A stretch of DNA of 64,000 nucleotides from Aquilutibacter rugosus. Its GTDB lineage: Bacteria; Pseudomonadota; Gammaproteobacteria; Xanthomonadales; Xanthomonadaceae. Shown here in pieces: positions 17,289 to 25,831 of this stretch. The stretch spans positions 558,001-622,000 of the forward strand of contig NZ_JAZHBO010000001.1 in the NCBI RefSeq assembly GCF_036541335.1, given 5' to 3'. How positions within the stretch are numbered: position 1 is the stretch's first letter; each line of letters starts with the position of its first letter. A program made the translations under genes and the position numbers. The notes below the pieces were generated by a model, which was given only the letters and a program-made list of their open reading frames with translations, was not told where the DNA came from and made no database searches.

Positions 17289-17765
17289 CTAGCCTGCAGG
17301 TAGTGCAAAGCCGCTGAAGCGCTTGACCGTGCGCAGGACAAAACTGGTGTTCACGTCCGCCACGGCCGCATTGTTGAGCAGCCGGTCGAGCAGAAAGGCG
17401 CTGAAGTGATCGAGATCGCGCACGGCAATCTGCAGCAAGTAGTCCATGTCGCCGGTCAGAGCGTAGGCGCTGATCACCTCGGGCCATTGACTGACAAAGG
17501 CAATGAACTGCTCGATGGCGCCGCTGTCGTGTTGTCTGAGCTGCACGCGGACAAATGACATCAGCCCCAGCCCCATGCCCTGCCGATTGATATGGGCGCG
17601 ATAGCCCTCGATGATGCCATCCCGCTCCAGACGCTGGATGCGCCGCAAGGTGGCCGACGGACTCAGGTGCACCTGCTCAGCCAGTTCGGCATTGGTGCGC
17701 TTGGCATCCTGCTGCAGTAGGGCCAGCAGCTGCAGGTCCAGGCGGTCTAGCGATGTGATCGACAT
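17289..17765 (-). CDS. Lrp/AsnC-family transcriptional regulator
   Basis: A 158-residue regulator: an N-terminal winged helix-turn-helix (about 4-60, with the NAELAEQVHLSPSATLRRIQRLE recognition region split by the turn) and a C-terminal RAM/AsnC ligand-binding domain (about 70-150, with the ALTGDMDYLLQIAV motif). It probably senses an amino acid. It diverges from phhA across 162 bases, and the spacer is AT-rich near the regulator (GTTAATTG-type sequence around 17780). Control of phenylalanine hydroxylase in response to aromatic amino acids is therefore the obvious hypothesis, unlike the NtrC-like PhhR of pseudomonads. Confidence 0.9.
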   Translation of the reverse strand: MSITSLDRLDLQLLALLQQDAKRTNAELAEQVHLSPSATLRRIQRLERDGIIEGYRAHINRQGMGLGLMSFVRVQLRQHDSGAIEQFIAFVSQWPEVISAYALTGDMDYLLQIAVRDLDHFSAFLLDRLLNNAAVADVNTSFVLRTVKRFSGFALPAG

Positions 17766-17927
17766 TGCGTTAAACCCAAGTTAATTGGTGAGAATGTGCG
17801 CTAATGCCTAATCATACGCTCCCCACGTGCGCCTAGAGCGCATGACGGGCCGAATATTGCACAATCATGGCGTGGCCTTCGCGCTACAGTAAGAGTGTGG
17901 GCGTCCTCTCGGCGCCGAGGAACTCGT

Positions 17928-18899
17928 ATGAACATCCAAACCCCGACCCGAGTCGAGTCGCAACTGACCGACAAAGGCTACGTGCCGGTGTACACCACCA
18001 ACGTGATTGAGCAGCCGTGGGACACCTATTCCGCGACCGATCACGAGGTGTGGCGCACCCTGTTTGCGCGTCAGCAGGAGCTGCTCGTCGGTCGTGCCAG
18101 CGATGAGTTCCAACGCAATCAACGCGAAATGGGCATGTCGTCGCAGGCGATTCCCAAGTTCGAGGAGATCAACAAGTCCTTGCGCTCGGCCACGGGCTGG
18201 GAGCTGATCGGTGTCGAAGGCCTGTTGCCCGAACTCACCTTTTTCGAGCACCTCGCCAATCGCCGCTTCCCCGTGACGTGGTGGATTCGTCGTCCGGACC
18301 AGCTGGATTATCTGAGCGAGCCCGATCTCTTCCACGATCTGTTTGGGCACGTTCCCCTACTGATGAATCCCGTGTTTGCCGATTACATGGCGGCTTACGG
18401 CCGTGGTGGCGTCAAGGCGCATGGCATTGCCGAGCGCGCCCGCGAGGCCGCCACTACCGTGATTGACGGCGTGGCCCATGTGGATGAGGCCAGGGCGCTA
18501 TCGCTGGGATCGGATGCACTCAGCAATCTGACGCGTCTGTACTGGTACACCGTTGAATTCGGCCTGATCCGTCAGCCCGATGGTCTGCGTATTTACGGCA
18601 GCGGCATCGTCTCCTCCAAGGGCGAGTCGATTTACTCGCTGGAGAGTGCGGCGCCCAATCGCATCGGCTTTGATCTGGAACGCATCATGCGGACCCGCTA
18701 TCGCATTGATACCTACCAGAAGACGTACTTTGTGATCGACTCGTACGAGCAACTGATGGAAGCGACCCGCCCCGACTTTACGCCGATCTATCAGAACCTG
18801 TCGCAGTTGGATTCGATTCCGGCCGGCAACGTGCTCGACACGGATAAGGTGTATCAGCAAGGCACCGGCGAAGGCTGGCTCCACGACGGCGACGTCTAA
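17928..18899 (+). CDS. phhA: phenylalanine 4-monooxygenase
   Basis: This iron- and pterin-dependent enzyme hydroxylates phenylalanine to tyrosine. The 323 residues contain the iron site His136, His141 (FHDLFGHVPLL) and Glu210 (YWYTVEFGL), plus the conserved VTWWIR and YGSGIVSS segments. It is longer than the 260-residue pseudomonad enzymes, with an N-terminal extension that has no ACT regulatory domain. ATG 17928 has a good GAGGAA ribosome site at 17916-17921; a GTG at 17895 is less likely. phhB, which recycles the pterin, is not in the window. The divergent Lrp gene is its probable regulator. Confidence 0.93.
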   Translation: MNIQTPTRVESQLTDKGYVPVYTTNVIEQPWDTYSATDHEVWRTLFARQQELLVGRASDEFQRNQREMGMSSQAIPKFEEINKSLRSATGWELIGVEGLLPELTFFEHLANRRFPVTWWIRRPDQLDYLSEPDLFHDLFGHVPLLMNPVFADYMAAYGRGGVKAHGIAERAREAATTVIDGVAHVDEARALSLGSDALSNLTRLYWYTVEFGLIRQPDGLRIYGSGIVSSKGESIYSLESAAPNRIGFDLERIMRTRYRIDTYQKTYFVIDSYEQLMEATRPDFTPIYQNLSQLDSIPAGNVLDTDKVYQQGTGEGWLHDGDV

Positions 18900-18920
18900 G
18901 TCCCTTACGAGGCCTTCGGG

Positions 18921-19976
18921 CTAACGCAGGCCGGCCAGGCCCACGCCGACTAAGCGGTACAACTCACCTGGCGCCTCTACCCGATCGCGCAGATCGAGCG
19001 CGAGCTCGGCCAGTTCAATGGCATCGCGCGGCATCTGCGGCGGCGTGATGGATCGGGTGAGCGTACGAAACTCGGCCGTCTTCAGTTTGAGTACCACCGT
19101 GCGAGCATGACGGCGCGGCACCGAGCGCAGACACTCGCGCTCATAGGCACGCCAAACCCGTTCGGCCAGGCGACGAATGTGCGGCTCCGTAGAATCGAGC
19201 GGCAAATCAGTCGCGAAGGTGTCCTCGGCGCTGACTTGCACATGGCTGCGATCGGTATTGACGGGTCGGTCATCAAGGCCATGCGCCAATTGCCACAACC
19301 GCCGACCCCAGTCGCCGAACTGTGCCAGCAGCAGTTCCTGACCGAAGGCGCGCAAGTCCGCCGCCGTTCGCAGGCCTACGGTGACGAGCCGGCCTTCCAT
19401 CACTTTGCCCACACCCGGCAGGCGTCCGACCGGCAAAGGTGCCAGCAAGTCGAGCACCTGCTCGGGCGGCATCACGAACTGACCGTTGGGTTTGTTCCAG
19501 TCGCTGCCGATCTTGGCCAGCAACTTGTTCGGCGCGATGCCTGCGGATGCCGTCAGGAACTGATCTTCAAAGATGAGGCCGCGGATTTGCGCGGCGAGCT
19601 CTGCGACGGCGTCTAAGGTGGGCGCGGATTCGGTGACGTCGAGATACGCTTCGTCTAATGACAGGGGTTCGATGCGATCGGTGAATTGCGCAAAGATCTC
19701 GTGGATGCGTTGTGAGGCTGCTTTATATCGGTGGAAATCCGGCGGAACAAACACCGCCTGCGGACAGAGGCGCTCGGCGGTGATGGCGGGCATGGCCGAC
19801 CGCACGCCGAACCGTCTGGCCTCGTACGAAGCAGCGCAAACCACCGAGCGCGCACCACGCCAAGCCACGACGACCGGCCGATCGCGCAGGGTCTCATCGT
19901 CACGCTGTTCGACCGACGCATAGAACGCGTCCATGTCAACGTGGATAATTTTTCGCTGGCCGTAGTTGAACTTCAC
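18921..19976 (-). CDS. dinB: DNA polymerase IV
   Basis: A Y-family translesion polymerase of 351 residues. The palm metal ligands are Asp14 (VDMDAFYASVE) and Asp108-Glu109 (SLDEAYLDV). The thumb helix-hairpin-helix (GRLPGVGKVMEGRL) and the little-finger domain follow. There is no clear C-terminal clamp-binding QLxLF peptide; it ends at LVGVGLAGLR. The start is GTG 19974-19976, five residues before the family-typical opening. It diverges from fbp across about 50 to 60 bases; I did not recognise a LexA-type operator there. Confidence 0.94.
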   Translation of the reverse strand: MKFNYGQRKIIHVDMDAFYASVEQRDDETLRDRPVVVAWRGARSVVCAASYEARRFGVRSAMPAITAERLCPQAVFVPPDFHRYKAASQRIHEIFAQFTDRIEPLSLDEAYLDVTESAPTLDAVAELAAQIRGLIFEDQFLTASAGIAPNKLLAKIGSDWNKPNGQFVMPPEQVLDLLAPLPVGRLPGVGKVMEGRLVTVGLRTAADLRAFGQELLLAQFGDWGRRLWQLAHGLDDRPVNTDRSHVQVSAEDTFATDLPLDSTEPHIRRLAERVWRAYERECLRSVPRRHARTVVLKLKTAEFRTLTRSITPPQMPRDAIELAELALDLRDRVEAPGELYRLVGVGLAGLR

Positions 19977-20036
19977 ACTGCCAATTATTCGGCAATTTGA
20001 GACAATAGCGTTTTCTGACTAACGGAAGTGCCCGCC

Positions 20037-21059
20037 GTGACCGACTATTCCCCGCGTTCGTCCCATGTGTCACTCACCCGCTTTCTGCTCGAGGCGCAGC
20101 ATCAGGGCCAGATCGATGCCGAACTGCGTCTGTGCATCACGGTGGTCGCGCAGGCCTGTAAGGCCATCAGCATTGCGGTCGGCAAGGGCGCGTTGGGCGG
20201 CGTGTTGGGCGATGCCGGTACCGGCAACATCCAGGGCGAGGCGCAAAAGAAGCTCGACGTGATCTCCAACGAGATCCTGATGGATGCCAATGCCTGGGGC
20301 GGTCACTTGGCCGGCATGGCCTCCGAGGAAATGGATCATGCAGTGCCCGTGCCCAAGCACGATCGCGATGACGATGCCAAATACCTGCTGCTGTTCGATC
20401 CGCTCGACGGCTCTTCGAACATTGACGTAAACATTTCGGTCGGCACGATTTTCAGCGTGTTGCCGTATCAGGGCAGCGGCGAACTGCGTGACGAGGACTT
20501 TCTGCAACCGGGCACTGCGCAAGTCGCCGCCGGCTATTGCACCTACGGACCCAGCACCATGCTGGTACTGACCGTTGGGCACGGCACGCATGCGTTTACT
20601 CTCGATCGCGAAGTCGGTTCGTTTGTGCTGACCACGCCGAATGTCACCATCCCTGAGGACACGCGCGAGTTCGCAGTGAACATGTCCAATCAGCGCTTCT
20701 GGGAACCGCAGATGCAGAACTACGTCGGCGATCTGCTCAAGGGCAAGACCGGTCCGCGCGAAAAGGACTTCAACATGCGTTGGGTCGCCTCGATGGTGGC
20801 CGATGTGCATCGTATTCTGACTCGCGGCGGCATCTTCTCGTATCCGCTCGATGAAAAGTGCGCCGACAAGGGCGGCAAATTGCGTCTGATGTACGAGGCC
20901 AACCCGATGGCACTACTGGTCGAACAAGCCGGCGGTGCCGCCAGCACGGGTCGTCAACGCATGCTCGACGTCACTCCGGCCAACCTGCACCAGCGCGTGC
21001 CGGTGTTCCTGGGTTCGCGCAACGAGGTCGAGGCCGCCGAGAAATATCATCGCGACTAA
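20037..21059 (+). CDS. fbp: class I fructose-1,6-bisphosphatase
   Basis: This enzyme removes the 1-phosphate from fructose 1,6-bisphosphate in gluconeogenesis. The protein is 340 residues, the usual length. The metal- and substrate-binding sequence DPLDGSSNID (with FSVLP following) and the EANPMALLVEQAGG motif identify class I. Two GTG starts are possible: 20037, with GGAAG at 20024-20028 as a ribosome site, and 20028, with almost no spacing. I prefer 20037. A bidirectional terminator follows, so the gene is monocistronic. Confidence 0.95.
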   Translation: MTDYSPRSSHVSLTRFLLEAQHQGQIDAELRLCITVVAQACKAISIAVGKGALGGVLGDAGTGNIQGEAQKKLDVISNEILMDANAWGGHLAGMASEEMDHAVPVPKHDRDDDAKYLLLFDPLDGSSNIDVNISVGTIFSVLPYQGSGELRDEDFLQPGTAQVAAGYCTYGPSTMLVLTVGHGTHAFTLDREVGSFVLTTPNVTIPEDTREFAVNMSNQRFWEPQMQNYVGDLLKGKTGPREKDFNMRWVASMVADVHRILTRGGIFSYPLDEKCADKGGKLRLMYEANPMALLVEQAGGAASTGRQRMLDVTPANLHQRVPVFLGSRNEVEAAEKYHRD

Positions 21060-21088
21060 CTCTGCTCGTGTAGCTTGCATGCACTGAA

Positions 21089-21122
21089 AAGGCGGCGATC
21101 ATTACGATCAGCCGCCTTCTTT
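21089..21122. terminator. bidirectional terminator between fbp and the response regulator
   Basis: AAGGCGGC (21089-21096) pairs with GCCGCCTT (21111-21118), extended by GATC/GATC inside. TTCTTT follows on the plus strand and TTTTC on the minus strand, so it can serve both convergent genes. Confidence 0.85.
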
Positions 21123-21154
21123 ATGGACTCGCTTGTGGTGCTGTGGCCTTGGGC

Positions 21155-21592
21155 TTACGCGACGGCCAGATAGCGGCTGCGGATGTCGCCGGCTAGGCGC
21201 ACAAAATCGGTAAACACGGCCGGCTTCTGGAAATGCGCGCTGACTTTTAGGGCATCGGAGGCGACGCGTTCGAGCGGCTCATCGCTGGTGGACATAATCA
21301 CGACCGGCAGATTGGCGAAGTGGGAGTCGGCACGCAGGGCGCGGAGTACATCGAGACCGTTCATGCGCGGCATGTTGAAATCCAGCAGAATCAACCGCAA
21401 GGCGCTGCGCAAATCGGAATCCTGACCCAGCACTTGCACCGCTTCGACCGGATCGGTCATGACCAGAAATTGCTGCTCCAAGCCCGCCTGTTCAAAGGCC
21501 ATGCGAGCAAGGTCGGCGTCATCGCGCGAGTCATCGATCATTACGATGGCTCCGGCGGACACATCACCGTTGGTTTGGTCTTGGGCAAACAT
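21155..21592 (-). CDS. single-domain response regulator (REC only)
   Basis: A stand-alone receiver of 145 residues. The acidic pocket is Asp20-Asp21, the phosphoacceptor Asp71 (LLDFNMP), the switch residue Ser101 or Thr102, and the conserved Lys123 (FQKP). It has no output domain. The SRDDADLARMAFE helix after the acidic pair is like that of Rcp1-type receivers paired with phytochrome-type or PAS kinases. No kinase gene is adjacent; the closest candidate in the window is the REC-kinase hybrid at 51919. It converges with fbp and diverges from cls. Confidence 0.88.
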   Translation of the reverse strand: MFAQDQTNGDVSAGAIVMIDDSRDDADLARMAFEQAGLEQQFLVMTDPVEAVQVLGQDSDLRSALRLILLDFNMPRMNGLDVLRALRADSHFANLPVVIMSTSDEPLERVASDALKVSAHFQKPAVFTDFVRLAGDIRSRYLAVA

Positions 21593-21669
21593 GAGATAGG
21601 TAGCGTTTTACTTCATGTACTTGATCAACTTTGCATTCTAAATTCTGCAGTGTGAAGATTAGGTCAATG

Positions 21670-21688
21670 CGTGAATGCGCAATTCACG
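21670..21688. promoter_or_regulatory. perfect inverted repeat upstream of cls
   Basis: CGTGAAT-GCGCA-ATTCACG is a 7+7 perfect inverted repeat with a five-base centre, ending 27 bases before the cls ATG, between cls and the divergent response regulator. It is a candidate operator; the binding protein is unknown. Confidence 0.4.
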
Positions 21689-21715
21689 TCTGCCGCCGAT
21701 GTTTTATGATTAGGC

Positions 21716-23131
21716 ATGATTGAATTCCTGACCGGGCTGCCGTATCTCAAGCTGCTTCTGATTGGCTTTTGGTTGGCCTATGTGCTGATCCTCGGTGCGT
21801 GGATTGTGCTGCAAAAGCGCGACCCGGCCGCCACCTTGAGCTGGATCATTTCGCTGTCGCTGCTGCCGTATGTCGGCTTTCTCATCTACTACCTGATCGG
21901 TCCCATGCGGGTGCATCGGCAACGTCTGCGACGTTTGCGCTCCAGTGCCAACTTCCGCAAGATTGATGCATTCAAGGACAAGGATCGCGATGCGGTTGAA
22001 CTCTCGCGCATGATCCAAGCCTCGACAGGCCTAGCCCCGACCACGGCTCGCTCGGTCAAGTTGCTGGTAGATGGCGGCAATAAGTACCCTGCTCTGCTCG
22101 AAGCGATTGCCGGGGCCCGCGATCACATCCATATCGAGTACTACATTTTTCTCGGCGACAAGACCGGTAATTCGATCTTGCAGGCACTCATCACCAAGGC
22201 GCGCGAGGGGGTCAAGGTGCGGTTGCTGATCGATGCGGTCGGGTCTTCCAAGCTGAAACGCAAGGTGCTGGTACCGCTGATTGAGGCGGGCGGCGAGGTG
22301 GCGTGGTTCCATCCCACGCGCTGGTTCCGGTTCTGGCAAAAGTCGTGGATGAATCTGCGGACTCACCGCAAGATCGTAGTGATCGACGACACCATCGGCT
22401 TTTGCGGGGGCATCAATGTCACCGATGACGAGGACGAGCGTCTGAGCGACAGGGCCTTTCGCGATCTGCACGTCCGTCTCGAAGGCAATATCGTCCGCTC
22501 ACTGCAGCTGCTGTTTATGGAGGACTGGGCCTACGCAACGGACACCAAGCCCCTGCCGATTGCGCATCCGACGCCGGTCACCGGCCCGGTACTGGCGCAG
22601 ATCGTCGCCTCGGGTCCGGACTCCAATGTCGAGGCCATCCACCGCACGTTCGTCACTATGATCAACAATGCCAAGTCGCGCGTGTGGCTGATGACGCCCT
22701 ACTTTGTTCCCGGCGAGGCGGCGCGCATGGCCCTGACTTCGGCCGCCTATAGCGGGCTCGATGTCCGTGTGATGTTGCCAAAGGTCTCCGACAGCAAGCT
22801 GGTCACCCATGCCGCCCGTTCCTATTTTGATGAGCTGCTTGAGGCCGGCGTCAAAATCCACGAATACGGCCCCCGCATGCTTCACAGCAAGGCCATCCTC
22901 TGCGATGACGAGACCTTTATGGTCGGCAGTGCCAACTTCGATCAGCGCAGTTTCCGCCTGAACTTTGAGGCCATGGTGCTCATCCAGGACCGAGCCATCG
23001 GCGATGAGTTCGCCGAGTTGTTCGAATACGAGATGAAATCGGCCCCCCTAGTCCGCGACGATCGGCATCGCGGCTTCTTCTCCGCCAAACTGCCCGAAGC
23101 CGTGGCCCGTCTGATGTCTCCCCTGCTATGA
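21716..23131 (+). CDS. cls: cardiolipin synthase (phospholipase D family)
   Basis: Makes cardiolipin from two phosphatidylglycerols at the inner membrane. The 471 residues show two N-terminal membrane helices (about 7-30 and 42-62) and two HKD catalytic motifs: HRKIVVIDD with His217, Lys219 and Asp224, and HSKAILCDD near residue 390. This is the ClsA-type layout. A possible operator lies just upstream. Its stop overlaps the pdxJ start (ATGA at 23128-23131), so the two unrelated functions are probably co-translated. Confidence 0.94.
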   Translation: MIEFLTGLPYLKLLLIGFWLAYVLILGAWIVLQKRDPAATLSWIISLSLLPYVGFLIYYLIGPMRVHRQRLRRLRSSANFRKIDAFKDKDRDAVELSRMIQASTGLAPTTARSVKLLVDGGNKYPALLEAIAGARDHIHIEYYIFLGDKTGNSILQALITKAREGVKVRLLIDAVGSSKLKRKVLVPLIEAGGEVAWFHPTRWFRFWQKSWMNLRTHRKIVVIDDTIGFCGGINVTDDEDERLSDRAFRDLHVRLEGNIVRSLQLLFMEDWAYATDTKPLPIAHPTPVTGPVLAQIVASGPDSNVEAIHRTFVTMINNAKSRVWLMTPYFVPGEAARMALTSAAYSGLDVRVMLPKVSDSKLVTHAARSYFDELLEAGVKIHEYGPRMLHSKAILCDDETFMVGSANFDQRSFRLNFEAMVLIQDRAIGDEFAELFEYEMKSAPLVRDDRHRGFFSAKLPEAVARLMSPLL

Positions 23132-23913
23132 CCGTTCTGAGCGTCAACGTCAACAAAATCGCCGTTCTGCGCAACTCCCGCGGTGGCTCTCTGCCCGATC
23201 CGGTAGAGTTTGCCCGACGCTGCCTGCAATACGGCGCCCACGGCATTACGGTTCACCCCCGCCCTGACGCCCGCCACATCCGCGCCGACGACGTGTACCG
23301 TCTGGCCGAGCTCTGCGCCCAAGTCGGGGTCGAGTTCAATATCGAAGGCAACCCCTTCGCCCCACCCCGACCCGGATACCCTGGCCTGCTCGCCCTGTGC
23401 CAGCAGACCCGCCCGGCACAAGTCACCTTTGTGCCCGATGGCGATGGCCAGATCACCTCAGACCATGGCTTTGATTTCGCCGCAGATGCCGACACGTTGC
23501 GTGCTGTTATTCCCTCGTTCAAAGACGTTGGCAGCAGGATCAGTTGCTTCGCCGATGCCGAGACCACCGACTTCTCGCTGGCTGCAGCCGTCGGCGCCGA
23601 TCGGATCGAGCTCTACACCGGCCCCTATGCCGAGGCGTACCATCAGGTCCAGTTCTCTGACAATGACTGCAAGATGGCCGACGATGCTGGCCTATCCGCC
23701 AGTCTGGATCACTTTGCAGCGGCGGCGGCACGCGCTCAAGCGGCCGGTCTGGGCGTCAATGCCGGTCACGATCTGTCAGCGGCTAACCTAGTTCTGTTCC
23801 TGCGCAATGTGCCGCAAGTCGCCGAGGTCTCGATCGGCCACGCACTAGTTGCCGAGAGTCTCTATGCGGGGCTGGAGTCCACTATTGCGTCCTACCTCAC
23901 AGCCCTGACTTAA
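23128..23913 (+). CDS. pdxJ: pyridoxine 5'-phosphate synthase
   Basis: Condenses 1-deoxyxylulose 5-phosphate with 3-amino-2-oxopropyl phosphate, the last step of the DXP-dependent vitamin B6 pathway. The 261 residues form a TIM barrel with GITVHPRPDARHIRADDV, the VEFNIEGNP strand and the C-terminal VNAGHDLS phosphate loop. The N-terminal motif reads VNVNKIAVLRN where E. coli has VNIDHIATLRN; I recall this form in Xanthomonas and Bacteroidetes. Its place next to exbD-exbB-tonB matches the xanthomonad gene order, although here cls intervenes upstream. It overlaps cls by four bases. Confidence 0.95.
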   Translation: MTVLSVNVNKIAVLRNSRGGSLPDPVEFARRCLQYGAHGITVHPRPDARHIRADDVYRLAELCAQVGVEFNIEGNPFAPPRPGYPGLLALCQQTRPAQVTFVPDGDGQITSDHGFDFAADADTLRAVIPSFKDVGSRISCFADAETTDFSLAAAVGADRIELYTGPYAEAYHQVQFSDNDCKMADDAGLSASLDHFAAAAARAQAAGLGVNAGHDLSAANLVLFLRNVPQVAEVSIGHALVAESLYAGLESTIASYLTALT

Positions 23914-23937
23914 GCCAAAACCTGCGCTCCAACCATA

Positions 23938-23968
23938 AAAAACGCCGCCCAACTGGGCGGCGTTTCTC
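23938..23968. terminator. bidirectional terminator between pdxJ and exbD2
   Basis: AACGCCGCCC (23941-23950) and GGGCGGCGTT (23955-23964) form a perfect 10-base-pair stem with an AACT loop. A run of A precedes it, which reads as a strong T-run on the minus strand, and TTTC follows on the plus strand. Confidence 0.92.
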
Positions 23969-24016
23969 GACAGGTAATGCGGTACTGCAAATGGTGCTGC
24001 GAGACCGCGAACGCAA

Positions 24017-24436
24017 TCACTGGATCGGTTGGACGAACCCGATCTTTTCCATGTTGGCGTTCTTGGCAATTGCCAGGATCTTGGCCAGTGTGTCGTATTG
24101 TGCGTCAGGGCTGACGTCAATTTCGAGCAGCGGCTGGTTGGTCGGATCCTTGGCAATCTCGGCCTTCATCAGATTGCTCAACTGGTTGACAGCCGTAGGG
24201 GCGTCATTCCAGAACACCTGACCGGTCGCATCGACGCGCAGCGTAATCGGCGGCGGCGGCGTCTTGGTTTCCGGTGGCGGATTGTTGGTCGGTTGCGGCA
24301 GGTTGATATCGATCGGGTACGACGTGATCGGTGCCGTCACCATGAAGATGATCAGCAGGACCAGCATGACGTCGACGAGCGGCGTCACGTTGATTTCCGC
24401 CATTTCGCCGCCGCCGGAGTTACTTGCAAAAGCCAT
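24017..24436 (-). CDS. exbD2: biopolymer transport protein ExbD (second copy)
   Basis: A 139-residue subunit of the TonB energising complex. The single membrane helix contains the proton-path Asp (INVTPLVDVMLVLLIIFMV), followed by a Pro-rich linker (NNPPPETKTPPPP) longer than in ExbD1, and a periplasmic domain ending FVQPIQ. In xanthomonads the second ExbD is dispensable for iron uptake but has been linked to pectin responses and pathogenicity; transfer of that role is inference. It follows exbD1 by 17 bases and ends the minus-strand cluster before a strong terminator. Confidence 0.94.
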   Translation of the reverse strand: MAFASNSGGGEMAEINVTPLVDVMLVLLIIFMVTAPITSYPIDINLPQPTNNPPPETKTPPPPITLRVDATGQVFWNDAPTAVNQLSNLMKAEIAKDPTNQPLLEIDVSPDAQYDTLAKILAIAKNANMEKIGFVQPIQ

Positions 24437-24453
24437 GGTTCAAAATGCTCCTA

Positions 24454-24876
24454 TTAGCGGCCACGGTCAGCGATGGCTACGAAGCCCACCTTACGCATAC
24501 CCTGAGTCTGTGCCAGTTGCACGACTTCCTGGATAGCGCGGTACTTGGTGGTCTTGTCGCCGCGGACGTTGATTTGCGGCTGCGGCGTCTTTTGCGCCTC
24601 AGTAGCAAGGAACGTTTCGAGCTGATCACGGGTAGTCGGTGCATCATTCAGGAAGATGCCACCGTTGTCTGTTACAGCAATCGTGATCGGAGGCACAGCC
24701 ATATTGGTGTCTTTCTTATCCAAATTGGCTTCAGGCAACTTGACCTGGACTTTATGCTGCATGAGCGGCGTGGTGATCATGAAGATGATCAGCAGTACCA
24801 ACATCACGTCGACCAGCGGCGTGACGTTGATGTCGGCCATTGCGCCGCCGCTATCTCCACCTGAACTCATTGCCAT
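24454..24876 (-). CDS. exbD1: biopolymer transport protein ExbD (first copy)
   Basis: A 140-residue ExbD that forms the proton channel with ExbB and drives TonB. The N-terminal INVTPLVDVMLVLLIIFMI helix is almost identical to that of exbD2, with the essential Asp; the periplasmic domain differs (QVKLPEANLDKK, then INVRGDKTTKYRAIQEVVQLAQ). The Gly/Ser-rich first 12 residues are cytoplasmic. It follows exbB after 110 bases that contain a GC-rich hairpin (24933-24956). Tandem unequal ExbD copies are typical of this lineage. Confidence 0.95.
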   Translation of the reverse strand: MAMSSGGDSGGAMADINVTPLVDVMLVLLIIFMITTPLMQHKVQVKLPEANLDKKDTNMAVPPITIAVTDNGGIFLNDAPTTRDQLETFLATEAQKTPQPQINVRGDKTTKYRAIQEVVQLAQTQGMRKVGFVAIADRGR

Positions 24877-24986
24877 GTTGTGTTGCTCCGAAATCGTATA
24901 CTGACGTATTGGTTGCTTTGGCTCCGAAGGCAGGGCCCCACCACCAGGAAGGGCCCGCCGGGAGCGGCTGCAGGACTGCTTAGGGC

Positions 24987-25727
24987 TTAGCGGACGCGAG
25001 CGCCGGTAGCGAAGAAGTCGTGCAGGTCGTGTGCAAAGGTATCGAACTTGGCGTTCGTGATCTTGTTACGACGGTTGAAGAAGTTGTAGGCCAGAACGGC
25101 CGGGATGGCGACGAACAGACCGATAGCGGTCATGATCAGTGCTTCACCTACCGGGCCGGCGACGGCTTCGATACCGGCGTTACCCGAGCTACCGATGCGG
25201 ATCAGGGCGTGGTAAATACCCCACACCGTACCCAGCAGACCCACGAACGGAGCGGTTGCACCGGTGGTTGCCAGAACGGTCATGCCGTTTTCGAGCTTGG
25301 AGGATTCGCGGGTAACGGCTTGACGCAGAGCGCGGTCAACAAATTCCGAACGCGACAGCGAGCCGGCCAGTGCGTTGCTGCCTTCACCGGTGGTGGTGTG
25401 GTGCGAAGCAGCTTGGGCAGCATCGAGAGCGATCTTGGAGAACGGTTCCGAAGCCGGTTGTTCTTCCATGTAGCGCATGGAATCTTGAAGGTTAGGGGTT
25501 TCCCAGAAGGTGTTGACAACCTTGTCCGAAACCGACGACAGGCGCATGTTGCGCATGAAGTTCATGGCGATCGAGTAGATAGACATGATGGACATGAGTG
25601 CCAGGGTGATGAAGACGATCCAACCTACGGTGTCAAAGTTTTGCAGCAAGTGGGAAAAACCCATTTGTTGAAAAGCTTCGGCATTGTTGGTGCCTCCGGT
25701 TGCAGCGGCGGTGGTTTCCTGCAGCAT
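24987..25727 (-). CDS. exbB: TonB-system proton channel protein ExbB
   Basis: A MotA/TolQ/ExbB-family protein of 246 residues with three membrane helices (about 35-55, 150-172 and 195-215). The family core is in TTGATAPFVGLLGTVWGIYHAL and the GPVGEALIMTAIGLFVAIPAVLAYNFF helix, including the Thr residues lining the proton path. It assembles as a pentamer around ExbD. It lies between tonB (104 bases upstream) and exbD1. It energises TonB-dependent receptors, which are very numerous in xanthomonads. Confidence 0.95.
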   Translation of the reverse strand: MLQETTAAATGGTNNAEAFQQMGFSHLLQNFDTVGWIVFITLALMSIMSIYSIAMNFMRNMRLSSVSDKVVNTFWETPNLQDSMRYMEEQPASEPFSKIALDAAQAASHHTTTGEGSNALAGSLSRSEFVDRALRQAVTRESSKLENGMTVLATTGATAPFVGLLGTVWGIYHALIRIGSSGNAGIEAVAGPVGEALIMTAIGLFVAIPAVLAYNFFNRRNKITNAKFDTFAHDLHDFFATGARVR

Positions 25728-25794
25728 AACGCTTACCTTTTAAATGTCGTTGAAAATGAAAAACTGGGGTGTTGCTGATTAAGGGTGTTGCCGT

Positions 25795-25810
25795 GGCGGG
25801 CGAACCCGCC
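25795..25810 (-). promoter_or_regulatory. stable UUCG hairpin between tonB and exbB
   Basis: On the minus strand GGCGGG-TTCG-CCCGCC forms a six-pair GC stem with a UUCG tetraloop, 21 bases past the tonB stop. No T-run follows. It could protect the tonB 3' end or attenuate read-through so that TonB, ExbB and ExbD are made in different amounts; that function is inferred. Confidence 0.45.
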
Positions 25811-25831
25811 TATCCGGCTCCGAAGTCCGAT

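Noticed and set aside
19977..20036. LexA-type operator between dinB and fbp
   Set aside because: I see no matching palindrome; only a short TGCC/GGCA pair is present.
24933..24956. GGGCCC repeat pair before exbD1 as a terminator
   Set aside because: No T-run follows on the minus strand, so it is listed only as a possible attenuating hairpin.
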